A stretch of 64,000 nucleotides of DNA from Mucilaginibacter endophyticus. GTDB lineage: Bacteria > Bacteroidota > Bacteroidia > Sphingobacteriales > Sphingobacteriaceae. The stretch is taken from assembly GCF_003351025.1 (NCBI RefSeq), contig NZ_QPCG01000001.1:1743949-1807948 (forward strand), read 5' to 3'. Position numbers and translations under genes: made by a program. Below the pieces are notes generated by a model. It had not been told where the DNA came from. It did no database searches and saw nothing but the letters and a program-made list of their open reading frames with translations. Below are positions 35,627 through 45,697 of the stretch, piece after piece (the stretch's first letter is position 1; each line of letters starts with the position of its first letter).

Positions 35627-36931
35627 ATGAAAAGTTTAACAAGCGATGTTGTTGACGATAATAAATTTGCTAAATGGCAGCAATGGACTAAACTTATAGC
35701 TGTCACATTCTCGGCCCAGGCAATTATTCAGTTACTGGGATTAGTAACCGGAATATTGATAGTAAGGTTATTACCAACAACCGAATATGCGTTTTATACG
35801 CTGGCCAATACAATGCTTGGCACAATGACCGTATTGGCCGATGGTGGAATTTCATCAGGAGTGATGGCCCAGGGAGGCAAGGTTTGGCAAGATCGCCAAA
35901 AACTCGGAACCGTAATTGCCAGCGGACTTAAGCTTCGTAAAATATTCGGCATGTTTAGCCTTCTAATCTCTCTGCCAATCCTGTTTTACCTGCTCATCCG
36001 TAACGGTGCTTCGCTTATTGCTTCGGGTTTAATTGTGTTGGCAATCATTCCATCATTTTTTGCGGCCTTGAGTGATACACTGCTCGAAACAGCATCTAAA
36101 CTTCACCAGGGTATAAACAAACTCCAAAAAAATCAGCTTTCTGCCGGACTTGGTCGTTTTGTATTGATGGTAGGATCGCTTTTGGTATTCCCGTTCACCT
36201 TTATAGCCATATTGGGTAACGGTATCCCCCGTATGTGGGCCAATATCAGGCTACGTAAAATCTCGGCAGAGTATGCAGATCCTGAACAAAAAGCAGATCC
36301 AGCAGTCGAGAAGGAGATACTTGCCATCGTAAAACGGTCGCTGCCTGGCGCTATCTACTTTTGTGTGTCGGGGCAGATCACGATTTGGTTGATCTCGGTT
36401 TTTGGCAATACGCAATCTATAGCGCATGTGGGGGCCTTGAGCCGCCTGACTACGGCATTAACTGTATTTACTACTTTGTTCAGTACGCTGGTGGTGCCAC
36501 GCTTTGCCCGCCTGCCGGAGAAAAAGAATTTGTTGGTGCAGCGCTTTATTCAAATAGAAGCTGCGCTTTTTGCCATCAGCTTTATAATCATCATTATCGT
36601 AATGTTGTTTCCGGCACAAGTGCTCTGGATCTTGGGTAAAGGCTACTCAAACCTTAACAAAGAGATATTATTGCTCACGATATCAAGCTGCCTTACCATG
36701 CTGGCAGGCGTTACTTATTCGGTATTGGTTTCGCGCGGATGGATCATAAAACCGATCATTAACCTTTCGGTGAACATATTGTTCCAGTTAATCCTCATTG
36801 TTACTATGGATCTTTCAAAAACTACCAATGTGTTGATGTTTTCCATAGTCGACTTTTTGCTTGCTTTTGTAATCTTAATTATATACTTCATTTACAGGGT
36901 ATCCAGGCTACCCAAACCAGCAGTTTCATGA
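35627..36931 (+). CDS. Wzx-type polysaccharide flippase (MOP superfamily)
   Basis: A 434-residue membrane protein with about 12 hydrophobic segments. The opening (FSAQAIIQLLGLVTGILIVRLLPTTEYAFYT) is typical of Wzx/PST transporters that move lipid-linked repeat units across the inner membrane. It overlaps the next gene by 4 bp (ATGA), indicating translational coupling. Confidence 0.9.
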   Translation: MKSLTSDVVDDNKFAKWQQWTKLIAVTFSAQAIIQLLGLVTGILIVRLLPTTEYAFYTLANTMLGTMTVLADGGISSGVMAQGGKVWQDRQKLGTVIASGLKLRKIFGMFSLLISLPILFYLLIRNGASLIASGLIVLAIIPSFFAALSDTLLETASKLHQGINKLQKNQLSAGLGRFVLMVGSLLVFPFTFIAILGNGIPRMWANIRLRKISAEYADPEQKADPAVEKEILAIVKRSLPGAIYFCVSGQITIWLISVFGNTQSIAHVGALSRLTTALTVFTTLFSTLVVPRFARLPEKKNLLVQRFIQIEAALFAISFIIIIIVMLFPAQVLWILGKGYSNLNKEILLLTISSCLTMLAGVTYSVLVSRGWIIKPIINLSVNILFQLILIVTMDLSKTTNVLMFSIVDFLLAFVILIIYFIYRVSRLPKPAVS

Positions 36932-37485
36932 AACAAAGATACCCTGCCATGCTAAGGCATAAACTTAGCAATGTTAGTATATCGCTCCGGAAAAAGTACT
37001 ATAAGTTTTTAGGCATGCAGATTAACAATGGGGTAGTATTAGGCAAAATAAAATGTAAATGGCCAGGCAAGATCAGCGTTGGAAACGAAAGTGTAATAGA
37101 AGATGACGTTGTTTTTAAAACCCCACAGCCATTTGCCGAAACCAATTTTGTGAAAATTGGAGAGCGCGTATTTATTGGCCACGGATGCGATTTTAACATA
37201 ACCTTAGGCCTGACAATCGGCGATGATTGTCTGATAGCAGCCAATACCACATTTGTTGATGCCGGCCGCGAAATGAAGCGCGATTTACCCATCAATCAGC
37301 AACCTGTGATACACAAACCAATAATTTTAAAGAACGATGTATGGATTGGCGCGCATAGTATTATCCTTCAGGGGGTAACTATTGGAGAGGGCAGTATCGT
37401 GGGGGCAGGTTCTTTGGTTAACAAATCAATTCCCGATTACCAGATATGGGCCGGTACACCCGCCCGCTTTATAAAAAACAGATAA
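36928..37485 (+). CDS. Left-handed beta-helix (hexapeptide) acetyltransferase
   Basis: A 185-residue protein with repeated hexapeptide motifs (IGDDCLIAANTTFVDAG, IILKNDVWIGAHSIILQGVTIGEGSIVGAG) and the closing IWAGTPARFIK typical of sugar O-acetyltransferases. It probably adds acetyl groups to a precursor sugar. It is coupled to the flippase gene by a 4-bp overlap. Confidence 0.88.
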   Translation: MKQRYPAMLRHKLSNVSISLRKKYYKFLGMQINNGVVLGKIKCKWPGKISVGNESVIEDDVVFKTPQPFAETNFVKIGERVFIGHGCDFNITLGLTIGDDCLIAANTTFVDAGREMKRDLPINQQPVIHKPIILKNDVWIGAHSIILQGVTIGEGSIVGAGSLVNKSIPDYQIWAGTPARFIKNR

Positions 37486-37492
37486 AACACCT

Positions 37493-38461
37493 ATGCAATC
37501 AGTTATTTGTACGCTTTTCGAAGGACATTACCACCTCGGTGTCGCGGCATTTGTCAATTCACTTTATAAGCATGGCTATAAAGGTGATATCTATGCCGGT
37601 TATTTAGGCGAGTTGCCTCCCTGGGCTAAAACAACAACTTCGTCTGTCTTTGGCGATCTGCAATTGGCAACCTTTAAGGTTAATGATGATATAAACATCC
37701 ATTTTGTTAAGTTGAAAACCAGCTACCACTTAGCCAATTATAAACCTGATTTTTTGAAGTGGCTTTTTGAAGGCCCTGCACAGCAAGTGGACAATATCTT
37801 TTATTTCGACCCGGATATCATTTTAGATTACAGCTGGGATTTTTACGAAGAATGGGTGTCTTTTGGTGTTACAGTTTGTGAGGATGTGAATTCGCCACTT
37901 CCTCCCAATCATCCCCGTAAAATGGCCTGGAAGAAGTATTTCGGACAGTTTAATATTGATCTTGACCTGAACCGGGATATCTATGTGAATTCGGGGTTTA
38001 TAGGTGTCAATAAAAAAGATATCGGTTTAGTTGATACCTGGATAATGATCCAGGAAAAAATTGGCCCCGTAATAGGCGGATTAAGCCGGGCGCCATTCCC
38101 TGGCGAAGCCAATCTTGCAAAAGAGCACGCGGGCGATTATGCGCCTTTCAGTAAAACTGATCAGGATGCTTTGAACATAGCTATTGCAGCGTGGGACGGA
38201 GTTGTGAGCTTTGTAGGTAAAGAGGGCATGGGTTTGCAAGGAGGTGCCACACTAATGCTTCATGCTTTAGGAAATCCCAAACCATGGAAAATTAAATTTT
38301 TGAAACAATCATTTTTGGGAATTAGCCCGAGAAGCGTTGATAAGAAATACTGGAAATGTGTTGATCATCCGATTTCAATATTCAACAATAATTATGTTCA
38401 GCGGAAAAGCCTCGTTGTAAATATGGGTGCGTTTATAGGCAGATTTTATACGAGAAACTAA
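37493..38461 (+). CDS. GT-A-type glycosyltransferase
   Basis: A 322-residue protein. The motif IFYFDPDIIL near residue 105 is the DxD-type metal-binding site of nucleotide-sugar transferases, and VNSGFIGVNKKDIG near 165 resembles a conserved acceptor-site segment. No membrane segment or signal. The closest relatives I recall are GT8-like or uncharacterised Bacteroidota enzymes, so the sugar is unknown. Confidence 0.7.
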   Translation: MQSVICTLFEGHYHLGVAAFVNSLYKHGYKGDIYAGYLGELPPWAKTTTSSVFGDLQLATFKVNDDINIHFVKLKTSYHLANYKPDFLKWLFEGPAQQVDNIFYFDPDIILDYSWDFYEEWVSFGVTVCEDVNSPLPPNHPRKMAWKKYFGQFNIDLDLNRDIYVNSGFIGVNKKDIGLVDTWIMIQEKIGPVIGGLSRAPFPGEANLAKEHAGDYAPFSKTDQDALNIAIAAWDGVVSFVGKEGMGLQGGATLMLHALGNPKPWKIKFLKQSFLGISPRSVDKKYWKCVDHPISIFNNNYVQRKSLVVNMGAFIGRFYTRN

Positions 38462-38494
38462 ACCTGCAGCCTTTTATACTATTCTACCGGTTAT

Positions 38495-39616
38495 ATGAAA
38501 ATTTTACTTGTTTGCGCTTCGCTGGAGCCTGGTCTTGATGGAGTAGGAGATTACGTAAGAAGGTTAGCAGCGGAGTTTTGTAAAACTGGTCATGACGTTA
38601 TGCTTGTGGCGTTAAATGACAGGCATATAAACGAGTTAACTGAAGATAGCACCAACAATTTCGGAATAACAAGGTTCCCGAAATCAATGCCTGAGCAGGA
38701 ACGCCATAAAGCTTTTCAAACCGTATTAGATGCCTTTAATCCTGATTGGCTGAGTTTACAATACGTTTGCTATTCTTTCGAAAAAAGGGGCATAACCTTT
38801 AACCTGGTAAAACAACTCAAAAAGGTTAAGATAAAAGCCAACGTCCATATCATGTTTCACGAGATCTGGATAGGAGAATCAAACGAAAGTACCTTTAAAG
38901 ATAAAATAACTGGCTTTTTCCAGCGATTGGCGATATCAGCATTGGTAAAAACATTAAAGCCTGCCGGTATTTCAACCTCAAACTCGTTTTACAGAAACTG
39001 CCTTGCAAAAGCAGGCATAGAAGCCAATAAGATCCCGATATTCAGTAACATGCCTATTGGCAATCCATCAGGCAGAAAAATATATGAGCAATTACCGACC
39101 GAAGTTCAAAGTAACCGTTCTGACTACGTTTTAGCCACCTTCTTTGGTGGGTTTCACTATCGCGATCAGCTTGATTCAAAACTTATCCGCTTAGCACAGC
39201 ATGTTAGCCAGGAAATGAAAAAGAAGCTGGTGATCACACATGTAGGTAAAAGCTCCGGTATCGACGAACAGTTTGAACGGTTAGCACAAACTACCAAGAT
39301 CCCCATGACGGTATTGGGTACATGGGATGCTCAGGATATTGCCGATTACTTCAGTTTATGCGATGTAAGCCTCGCCAATCATCCCCTGGTACTATTTGAA
39401 AAAAGCGGAAGTATTGCCGCGGCCCTTTACAATAAATGCCCGGTTATAGTTTTAAGAGACAACATTGCTGCTGATGATCAAAAAACTGCCGAGGTAGAAC
39501 AAGTGGAAAGGATTAATAACATTGAAAAATTTATAAATCAGGATACCGGTTTTTCTGAAAAATACAACCCGGAAAGTGTAGCAGGGCAGTACCTGACAAT
39601 GTTTAAAGCAAGCTGA
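38495..39616 (+). CDS. GT4-like glycosyltransferase, divergent
   Basis: A 373-residue GT-B-like protein. N-terminal LLVCASLEPGLDGVGDYVRRLA is the acceptor-domain start. The donor half has ISTSNSFYRNCLAKAGI, TVLGTWDAQDIADYFSLCDV and CPVIVLRDNIAADDQK in place of the usual EGFG-type motif, so the nucleotide-binding part has diverged. Confidence 0.7.
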   Translation: MKILLVCASLEPGLDGVGDYVRRLAAEFCKTGHDVMLVALNDRHINELTEDSTNNFGITRFPKSMPEQERHKAFQTVLDAFNPDWLSLQYVCYSFEKRGITFNLVKQLKKVKIKANVHIMFHEIWIGESNESTFKDKITGFFQRLAISALVKTLKPAGISTSNSFYRNCLAKAGIEANKIPIFSNMPIGNPSGRKIYEQLPTEVQSNRSDYVLATFFGGFHYRDQLDSKLIRLAQHVSQEMKKKLVITHVGKSSGIDEQFERLAQTTKIPMTVLGTWDAQDIADYFSLCDVSLANHPLVLFEKSGSIAAALYNKCPVIVLRDNIAADDQKTAEVEQVERINNIEKFINQDTGFSEKYNPESVAGQYLTMFKAS

Positions 39617-39664
39617 TAATCATAGCGATATAATAGTCCGTGTTTACCAAGCAATAAAACCAAT

Positions 39665-40708
39665 ATGCTTAAGCCTTTAAAAATTCTATTTATAACCCAT
39701 AAATTTTATCCTGATCTGGGTGGTACGGAAGCTAACGCCGAATTTTTAGCGGGGGCGTTTCACGCTAAGGGCGCAATTGTGCACCTGCTCACCTGGACAA
39801 AAGCCTCTGGAACAAAAGAATTTCCTTACAGAATTGTTCGCAACCCGGGCTTGTTGCAGATAATAAGTGAGCATGCCTGGGCCGATGTGGTTTTTGAAAA
39901 TAGCCCGGTTTTACGTTTGTCATGGCCTGCCGCGTTTTTCAACAAACGGTTGGTAGTGGTTTTAAATACCTGGCTTAGTAATGAAGACGGTTCAAAATCA
40001 TTGCAGGCAAAGCTCAAATATGCATGGCTTAAAAAGGCCACTAAAGTGATCACAGTAAGTGATGCGCTCCGGAAAAAATGCTGGCCGGCAGCTACAGTAG
40101 TAGAAAACGCCTACAACGACAAACTTTTTGTAAGGACTAACGCAGAAGCCCAGCGGACTAAACGCTTTGTCTTTTTAGGAAGGGTAGTATCTGACAAAGG
40201 GGCCGACATGGCGATTGAGGCAATCAGTAAATTAAAACAGGAGCATGCAAATCAACTCCTCGGCGATATTTCATTGACCGTTATAGGAGAAGGGAAAGAT
40301 CTTGCCAAACTGAGGCAATATGTGAAAGATCTGGAAATTGAAGATCTGGTAACGTTTGAAGGAAGTTTAACCGGCGAAAGATTGGTGGCATCTTTAAATC
40401 AACATAACTATCTGCTGGTACCATCACGGTGGGAAGAACCCTTTGGAATAGTAGCATTAGAAGGTCTTGCCTGCGGATGCATCCCTGTAGTTTCTGATGG
40501 TGGCGGCTTGCCTGACGCGGTTGGTGATGCAGGGGTGGTTTTTAAAAGGGGCGATATTGATGACATGGTAAACTCAATTACCAACGTGTTAACAGATACA
40601 TCATTACAACAACGCCTGAAAGCGGCAGCAAATAAGCATTTACAGGAGCATAGCAGCGAAGTAGTTGCTCAGCAGTATTTTGACATTATACAAGCATCGG
40701 TAAGTTAA
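39665..40708 (+). CDS. GT4-family glycosyltransferase
   Basis: A 347-residue GT-B enzyme. N-terminus ILFITHKFYPDLGGTEANAEF; donor domain FVFLGRVVSDKGADMAIEAI, LTVIGEGKDLAKLRQY, LVPSRWEEPFGIVALEGLACG. The E-x7-E motif is present (EEPFGIVALE), so it is expected to be active. It is followed after 3 bp by the next glycosyltransferase. Confidence 0.9.
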   Translation: MLKPLKILFITHKFYPDLGGTEANAEFLAGAFHAKGAIVHLLTWTKASGTKEFPYRIVRNPGLLQIISEHAWADVVFENSPVLRLSWPAAFFNKRLVVVLNTWLSNEDGSKSLQAKLKYAWLKKATKVITVSDALRKKCWPAATVVENAYNDKLFVRTNAEAQRTKRFVFLGRVVSDKGADMAIEAISKLKQEHANQLLGDISLTVIGEGKDLAKLRQYVKDLEIEDLVTFEGSLTGERLVASLNQHNYLLVPSRWEEPFGIVALEGLACGCIPVVSDGGGLPDAVGDAGVVFKRGDIDDMVNSITNVLTDTSLQQRLKAAANKHLQEHSSEVVAQQYFDIIQASVS

Positions 40709-40711
40709 AAC

Positions 40712-41875
40712 ATGAAAGTAATATATACATCGCCTAACAGTAGTCATCACTATCGTTATGCACGCATGCTTCATGAGGCTGGGGTGCTGCACAAGTTTGT
40801 AAGCGGGTTCTCAAGATTAAGCCCCCGGGCAGCGCTTGACGAATTAGGTGACGAGTTGGTTCGTAAAGATTTTCTTCAAACAGCTTACCTGATTAGTTTA
40901 AGGTCAAAAATTCCGGTTGCGGTAAGCAGGCAGATTGCTTACCTGGCTAAAATTGAACAGGACAACGCTTGCAAACGCTATCTCGACGGGGCTGATATCT
41001 TCATGTACTACAATGGTAGCGGCTTAAACACAAGCAAAGCAGCCCGAAAAAAAGGCAAGATAGTTATAGTGGAGGCCGTTAACAGCCATGTGCAATACCA
41101 GGAAGATTTAATGAAAGAAGAATATGAATCATTGGGTTTGCCGTGGGTGCCATTTCATGCTAAAGAAAAAGCAAGGCGCTTAGCCGAATACCAGCTGGCC
41201 GATTACATATTGCTTCCGTCCAACTTTGTGAAAAGGAGCTTTATTCAAGCTGGTTTTTCCGAAAAAATGTTACTGCGGGTACCTTACGGCTTTAGCCAGT
41301 TAACTACTGGTACTACAGTAAATGCTGAAAAAGAGCAAAAAGAGTTTGTGGTTTTATACGTCGGCAGCATTTCGGTACGCAAAGGCTTAAGATATCTGAT
41401 CAAAGCTTTTGAACAGCTTAATCATCCCCACAAAAAACTGATGATAGTAGGCCCGGAAAATAACCCTAACGGTTTAAATGATATTGTAATACCGGAAGAT
41501 GTAATATTTACCGGCATATTAAAAGGTGAGGAGCTTAATGCCGCTTATAAAGGCGCATGTGTTTTCTGCCTGCCATCTATAGAAGAGGGACTTGCTTTGG
41601 TATTAGGTGAAGCCCTATCGTTTGGGGTACCAATAATTGCCACCGAAAACACAGGAGCTGACGACATTATTACCAACGGCGAAGAAGGATTTATAGTGCC
41701 GATAAGGGATAGCAATAGTATCCTTGAAAAACTGCAGTTGCTTGCTGATGACAAGGATGCTTATAACACGATGAAAGAAAAAGCGGTTAAAAAAGCCAGC
41801 AGCCTTAAAGGTTGGGACGAAACCGGGCGTTTGTTGGTAGCATCACTTAATGATGTATTTACCGCCAGGTTTTAA
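40712..41875 (+). CDS. GT4-family glycosyltransferase
   Basis: A 387-residue GT-B enzyme opening VIYTSPNSSHHYRYARML. Donor domain: VLYVGSISVRKGLRYLIKAFEQL, LMIVGPENNPNGL, CLPSIEEGLALVLGEALSFGVPIIAT, with the E-x7-E pattern intact. Confidence 0.9.
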   Translation: MKVIYTSPNSSHHYRYARMLHEAGVLHKFVSGFSRLSPRAALDELGDELVRKDFLQTAYLISLRSKIPVAVSRQIAYLAKIEQDNACKRYLDGADIFMYYNGSGLNTSKAARKKGKIVIVEAVNSHVQYQEDLMKEEYESLGLPWVPFHAKEKARRLAEYQLADYILLPSNFVKRSFIQAGFSEKMLLRVPYGFSQLTTGTTVNAEKEQKEFVVLYVGSISVRKGLRYLIKAFEQLNHPHKKLMIVGPENNPNGLNDIVIPEDVIFTGILKGEELNAAYKGACVFCLPSIEEGLALVLGEALSFGVPIIATENTGADDIITNGEEGFIVPIRDSNSILEKLQLLADDKDAYNTMKEKAVKKASSLKGWDETGRLLVASLNDVFTARF

Positions 41876-41886
41876 AGAAAATATAC

Positions 41887-43272
41887 ATGAACAAAGCTCA
41901 GGAGAGATTAAGGGTACGCTGTAAGCAACTGCTATATATTATAGTGTTAGTGCTTATTTTTGAGGGGGTTGTCCGCAAGTTGGTGCCGGCAGCAGGCATG
42001 CTTATTTTCTTCCTAAAGGACATTTTATGCATTATTGGTTTGGTATTGATTAAAAATGCAAAACTATCCGGCTTGACCATCAGGTTGGTGCAAAAATGGA
42101 AAGTAATGCTGATGGTGTTTGCCCCGCTGGTTTTGTTTACCCTCTTTCACGATGCTCTTTTAAGCATTTTTGGATTAAAGCAATACCTGCTGTTCCCGAT
42201 TGTTGGGGTCCTGATGCCTTTCGCTTTTCCGGCCGATAAAATTGAAGAGTTTAAACAGTTTGTGCTGATCATTACTCTGGCCTTAGTGCCTACGTCAGTA
42301 GTTGCCATTATACAAAACTCGTTGCCGGCCACGCACTGGTTGAACATGAGTGTTGATGGAAATTCTTTAGAGGGTTTTTCTGCTGCCGGTCGTCTTCGGG
42401 TTAGTTCAACATTTTCATTTACAGGGCAATATTCCTGGTTTCTGAATTTTGTGTGTACGTTTTTAACACTTTGTTTCTTTTGGCCCAATAAAACAAAGGA
42501 AAAAAGTGGGTTTAAAAAAATGGCTTTATTGATTGCTGCAAGCATCGCATTGATCATTGGCATATTCATAACAGGTGGGCGTACCGCTGTATTGGGTTGC
42601 GGTTTTTGCTTTGTCGGCGGGCTGGCCTTTTCGGCGGTAAAAGCGCCTGGAAAAATAATAACAAGAGCATTGGTTGGCATCGCGGCGTTTGCTGTTTTAT
42701 TAGGAGGGATCCGTGCTGTTAAACCCGAGTTTTTTGCCGCATACGATGAGCGTTCAAGCGACCACGGTGATGGTTCGCAAACCAACGAAATCTCGGGCAG
42801 GGTACAGGATGGCTTTTTAAATTGGACAAACTGGGTATTTGAACAGGACATTGTTGCTGTGCTGTTTGGTAATGGCTTGGGTGTAATGAGCAACGGATCA
42901 GAAAGGATAAGTTATTATGCTAACGATATCAAATCGAAAGGCTTTAGTACAGAAAGCGACCTTGATACAACAATTTATGAGGGCGGATTGTACCTTGCCA
43001 TAAGCTGGTATGCGTTTAGAGTTGGCCTTATTTTCTTCGCCCTTAATCTTTGGCAAAAGATGAAGAGTAAAGAACTGAGTATAGTTGTTTCATTTTTATT
43101 GGCCTACATTATCATGACGGCCTCGTTTGGCGTGGTAGCCAGAAACCCGCCACTCAATATTTGGTTATGGCTGGCCATTGGCAGCGTAGTAATCATCAAA
43201 AACTACGACGAGCAGCAGCAAAAAGAACTAAAGGTGTCAAAGCCGGAACCAGAATCGGTTTTCGCGATATAG
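41887..43272 (+). CDS. Wzy/O-antigen ligase-like polysaccharide polymerase
   Basis: A 461-residue polytopic membrane protein with about 10-12 hydrophobic segments and a large periplasmic loop around residues 275-365 (YDERSSDHGDGSQTNEISGRVQDG, GNGLGVMSNG). This is the usual layout of Wzy polymerases and O-antigen ligases, which join repeat units at the periplasmic face. Family sequence identity is low, so the assignment rests on topology and position between flippase and glycosyltransferases. Confidence 0.8.
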   Translation: MNKAQERLRVRCKQLLYIIVLVLIFEGVVRKLVPAAGMLIFFLKDILCIIGLVLIKNAKLSGLTIRLVQKWKVMLMVFAPLVLFTLFHDALLSIFGLKQYLLFPIVGVLMPFAFPADKIEEFKQFVLIITLALVPTSVVAIIQNSLPATHWLNMSVDGNSLEGFSAAGRLRVSSTFSFTGQYSWFLNFVCTFLTLCFFWPNKTKEKSGFKKMALLIAASIALIIGIFITGGRTAVLGCGFCFVGGLAFSAVKAPGKIITRALVGIAAFAVLLGGIRAVKPEFFAAYDERSSDHGDGSQTNEISGRVQDGFLNWTNWVFEQDIVAVLFGNGLGVMSNGSERISYYANDIKSKGFSTESDLDTTIYEGGLYLAISWYAFRVGLIFFALNLWQKMKSKELSIVVSFLLAYIIMTASFGVVARNPPLNIWLWLAIGSVVIIKNYDEQQQKELKVSKPEPESVFAI

Positions 43273-43291
43273 ATATTCTCATTATAATCTT

Positions 43292-44503
43292 ATGTCAAAC
43301 AATAATTTTCGGGTAGCCATAGTTGTATCCCACCCAATCCAACATTTTTGTCCGCAGTATATAAGCTTTACAAAAATGAAGGATGTTGAAGTAAAGCTGT
43401 TTTTTGCCTCGATGCTGGGCTACAAAAAATACGTCGACAAAAATTTCGGGCAGGAAATATCCTGGAATAACCTCAGGTTAGACGAATTTGATCATGAATT
43501 TTTGAATGGCGAGCAGGTTCTGCCATCAACAAAGGAGCTTGATGCCCCGTCTATAACTGAGGAGTTGGATGCTTATCATCCGGATGCCATCATCACTTAC
43601 GGGCATTTTCAAAAGGTGCAGCGTAGGGCGCACAAGTGGGCAAAAGCCAATAATGTGCCTATTGTTTACATTACCGATTCTGAAAACCGCCAGCGCCGTA
43701 AATGGTATAAGCTTTTGGCTAAATTCTTTTTGCTAAGGCAATACTATAACAAGGTAAACTACTTTTTTACCGTTGGCGACGCGAATGAAGCATATTTTAA
43801 ACTTTACGGTGTACCCGAAAAAAAGTTCATCAGGATGCATTACCCAATTGATGTTGATGTATATGCCGATGCTTACCAAAACAAAGCCGCTTTACGTAGC
43901 CAGATCCGCGAGCAATACGGCATCCCGAAAGATGATTTTGTGATAGCCGTGGTTGGTAAGCTGGTAAGCTGGAAAAACCAGGAACACCTGATAGATCTTT
44001 TAATAGACCTGGAGAGTAAAGGTCAAAAAGCGCATGCGTTTATCCTGGGCTCGGGTAAAACACTTGATGGTTTAAAGCAAAAAGCCGAACAATTAAAGGT
44101 TAACAAAGCTCATTTCACAGGCTTTGTTGATCCGTTGAGCTTGCCTGCATATTACGCTGCCATTGATGCCTACGTACACCCAGCCAGCATCGAACCGCAC
44201 TCTTTAGCTATAAGCGAAGCCATTTACATGGGATGCCCGGTAATTTTGAGCAGCACATGTGGCAGTTACGGCGATACTGACGACGTTCAGGTAAACAAGA
44301 ATGGTTATGTGTATAACTTTGGTGATATCCGGGAGCTCTCAGAGAAAGTTATAAAGCTGATCAACGATCAGCAGTTACGCCAGCAATTCAGCGATCACTC
44401 ACGTAAGATCTCTTTAAAATTTCAGCAGCGCGCACACCGCGACTCGATGCTCGATTTGATAAACAAGGTTAATAAAGGCAAACGCAAAGCTGTAGCCGTT
44501 TAA
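43292..44503 (+). CDS. GT4-family glycosyltransferase
   Basis: A 403-residue GT-B enzyme. Opens VAIVVSHPIQHFCPQYISF; donor domain FVIAVVGKLVSWKNQEHLIDLL, AFILGSGKTLDGLKQKA, VHPASIEPHSLAISEAIYMGCPVILSS. It is 3 bp from the next glycosyltransferase. Confidence 0.88.
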   Translation: MSNNNFRVAIVVSHPIQHFCPQYISFTKMKDVEVKLFFASMLGYKKYVDKNFGQEISWNNLRLDEFDHEFLNGEQVLPSTKELDAPSITEELDAYHPDAIITYGHFQKVQRRAHKWAKANNVPIVYITDSENRQRRKWYKLLAKFFLLRQYYNKVNYFFTVGDANEAYFKLYGVPEKKFIRMHYPIDVDVYADAYQNKAALRSQIREQYGIPKDDFVIAVVGKLVSWKNQEHLIDLLIDLESKGQKAHAFILGSGKTLDGLKQKAEQLKVNKAHFTGFVDPLSLPAYYAAIDAYVHPASIEPHSLAISEAIYMGCPVILSSTCGSYGDTDDVQVNKNGYVYNFGDIRELSEKVIKLINDQQLRQQFSDHSRKISLKFQQRAHRDSMLDLINKVNKGKRKAVAV

Positions 44504-44506
44504 ATT

Positions 44507-45670
44507 ATGCGCATCGTTTTCTTTACGCATCCTTCGTTTTTAGGTTCGCAAAGTATGCCCCGGTTTGCAAATATGCTAACCAACGGTATGCAGCAACGAG
44601 GCCACGAAATCGAAGTTTGGACACCTCAAGCCTTCTTTTACAATCTCGGCGTGCCAAAGAGCTTAAAAAAATGGCTCGGCTATATCGATCAGTACATTTT
44701 GTTCCCAGGGCAGGTTCGCAAACGGCTAAAGGCATATCCGGCAGATACATTGTTTGTATTTACAGATCATGCACTTGGCCCCTGGATACCTTTAGTAGTT
44801 AAAAGACCGCATGTGATTCACTGTCACGATTTTTTAGCACAGCAATCCGCGTTAGGTATGATCGCCGAAAACAAAACAGGCAATAGCGGGAAAAAATACC
44901 AGCAATATATCCGGAACGGATACAGCAAAGGCAAAAACTTTATTTCGGTTTCGCTTAAAACACAAAGTGATCTGCACCAGATGTTAGGTTCAAAACCTAC
45001 AGCATCAGAAGTTGTATATAACGGTTTAAACCAGGAGTTTACATCTTCTGAAGTAACCCTTGTGCGGATGCAGTTGAGCACGGAAACAAATATTGATCTC
45101 AACGGCGGCTATATATTGCACATCGGGGGTAACCAATGGTATAAAAACCGTACCGGAGTAATTCAGATCTACAATGCCTGGCGGGCAAAGAGCAACTATA
45201 AGCTATCGTTATTAATGTTAGGGGCGTCACCTAATCCCAAAATCATCGCTGAATATGACCAGTCGCCATATAAAAATGATATCCACTTACTTTCGGGTAA
45301 AAGCGACCTGTTTGTAAGAAACGCTTATGCCGGTGCATCTGTGCTTTTGTTCCCTTCGCTTGCCGAAGGTTTTGGCTGGCCCATTGCCGAGGCGATGGCT
45401 TCAGGATGCCCGGTTATAACAACCGGTGAAGCACCCATGACGGAAGTAGGAGGAGACGCGGCATTTTACATCCCTCGTCAGCCTCAAAACGCAGCTGATC
45501 TAAATGAATGGTTGCAAACCGCAAGTAACCTGTTAAATACTGTTTTAACGTCATCGGCACAACAACGTACCGAGATCATTAGCAAGGGTTTCATAAACGT
45601 AGGCCGGTTTGATACCGATGTTACCTTGAATGAAATTGAAAAGATATACCAACAAATAGTAGCCAGCTAA
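44507..45670 (+). CDS. GT4-family glycosyltransferase (mannosyltransferase-like)
   Basis: A 387-residue GT-B enzyme. Donor domain: YILHIGGNQWYKNRTGVIQIY, LLMLGASPNPKII, LFPSLAEGFGWPIAEAMASGCPVITT. The FPSLAEGFGWP motif is the most canonical GT4 donor site in this cluster. Similar to WbaZ/RfaG-type mannosyl- or glucosyltransferases, but sugar unknown. Confidence 0.88.
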   Translation: MRIVFFTHPSFLGSQSMPRFANMLTNGMQQRGHEIEVWTPQAFFYNLGVPKSLKKWLGYIDQYILFPGQVRKRLKAYPADTLFVFTDHALGPWIPLVVKRPHVIHCHDFLAQQSALGMIAENKTGNSGKKYQQYIRNGYSKGKNFISVSLKTQSDLHQMLGSKPTASEVVYNGLNQEFTSSEVTLVRMQLSTETNIDLNGGYILHIGGNQWYKNRTGVIQIYNAWRAKSNYKLSLLMLGASPNPKIIAEYDQSPYKNDIHLLSGKSDLFVRNAYAGASVLLFPSLAEGFGWPIAEAMASGCPVITTGEAPMTEVGGDAAFYIPRQPQNAADLNEWLQTASNLLNTVLTSSAQQRTEIISKGFINVGRFDTDVTLNEIEKIYQQIVAS

Positions 45671-45697
45671 AACTAATTCACACGCAATTACATCGCT

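Noticed and set aside
42147..42893. Open frame of 248 codons on the minus strand inside the Wzy-like gene
   Set aside because: It lies fully antisense to a well-supported membrane-protein gene, has no recognisable domain or start context, and reads as a codon-bias shadow.
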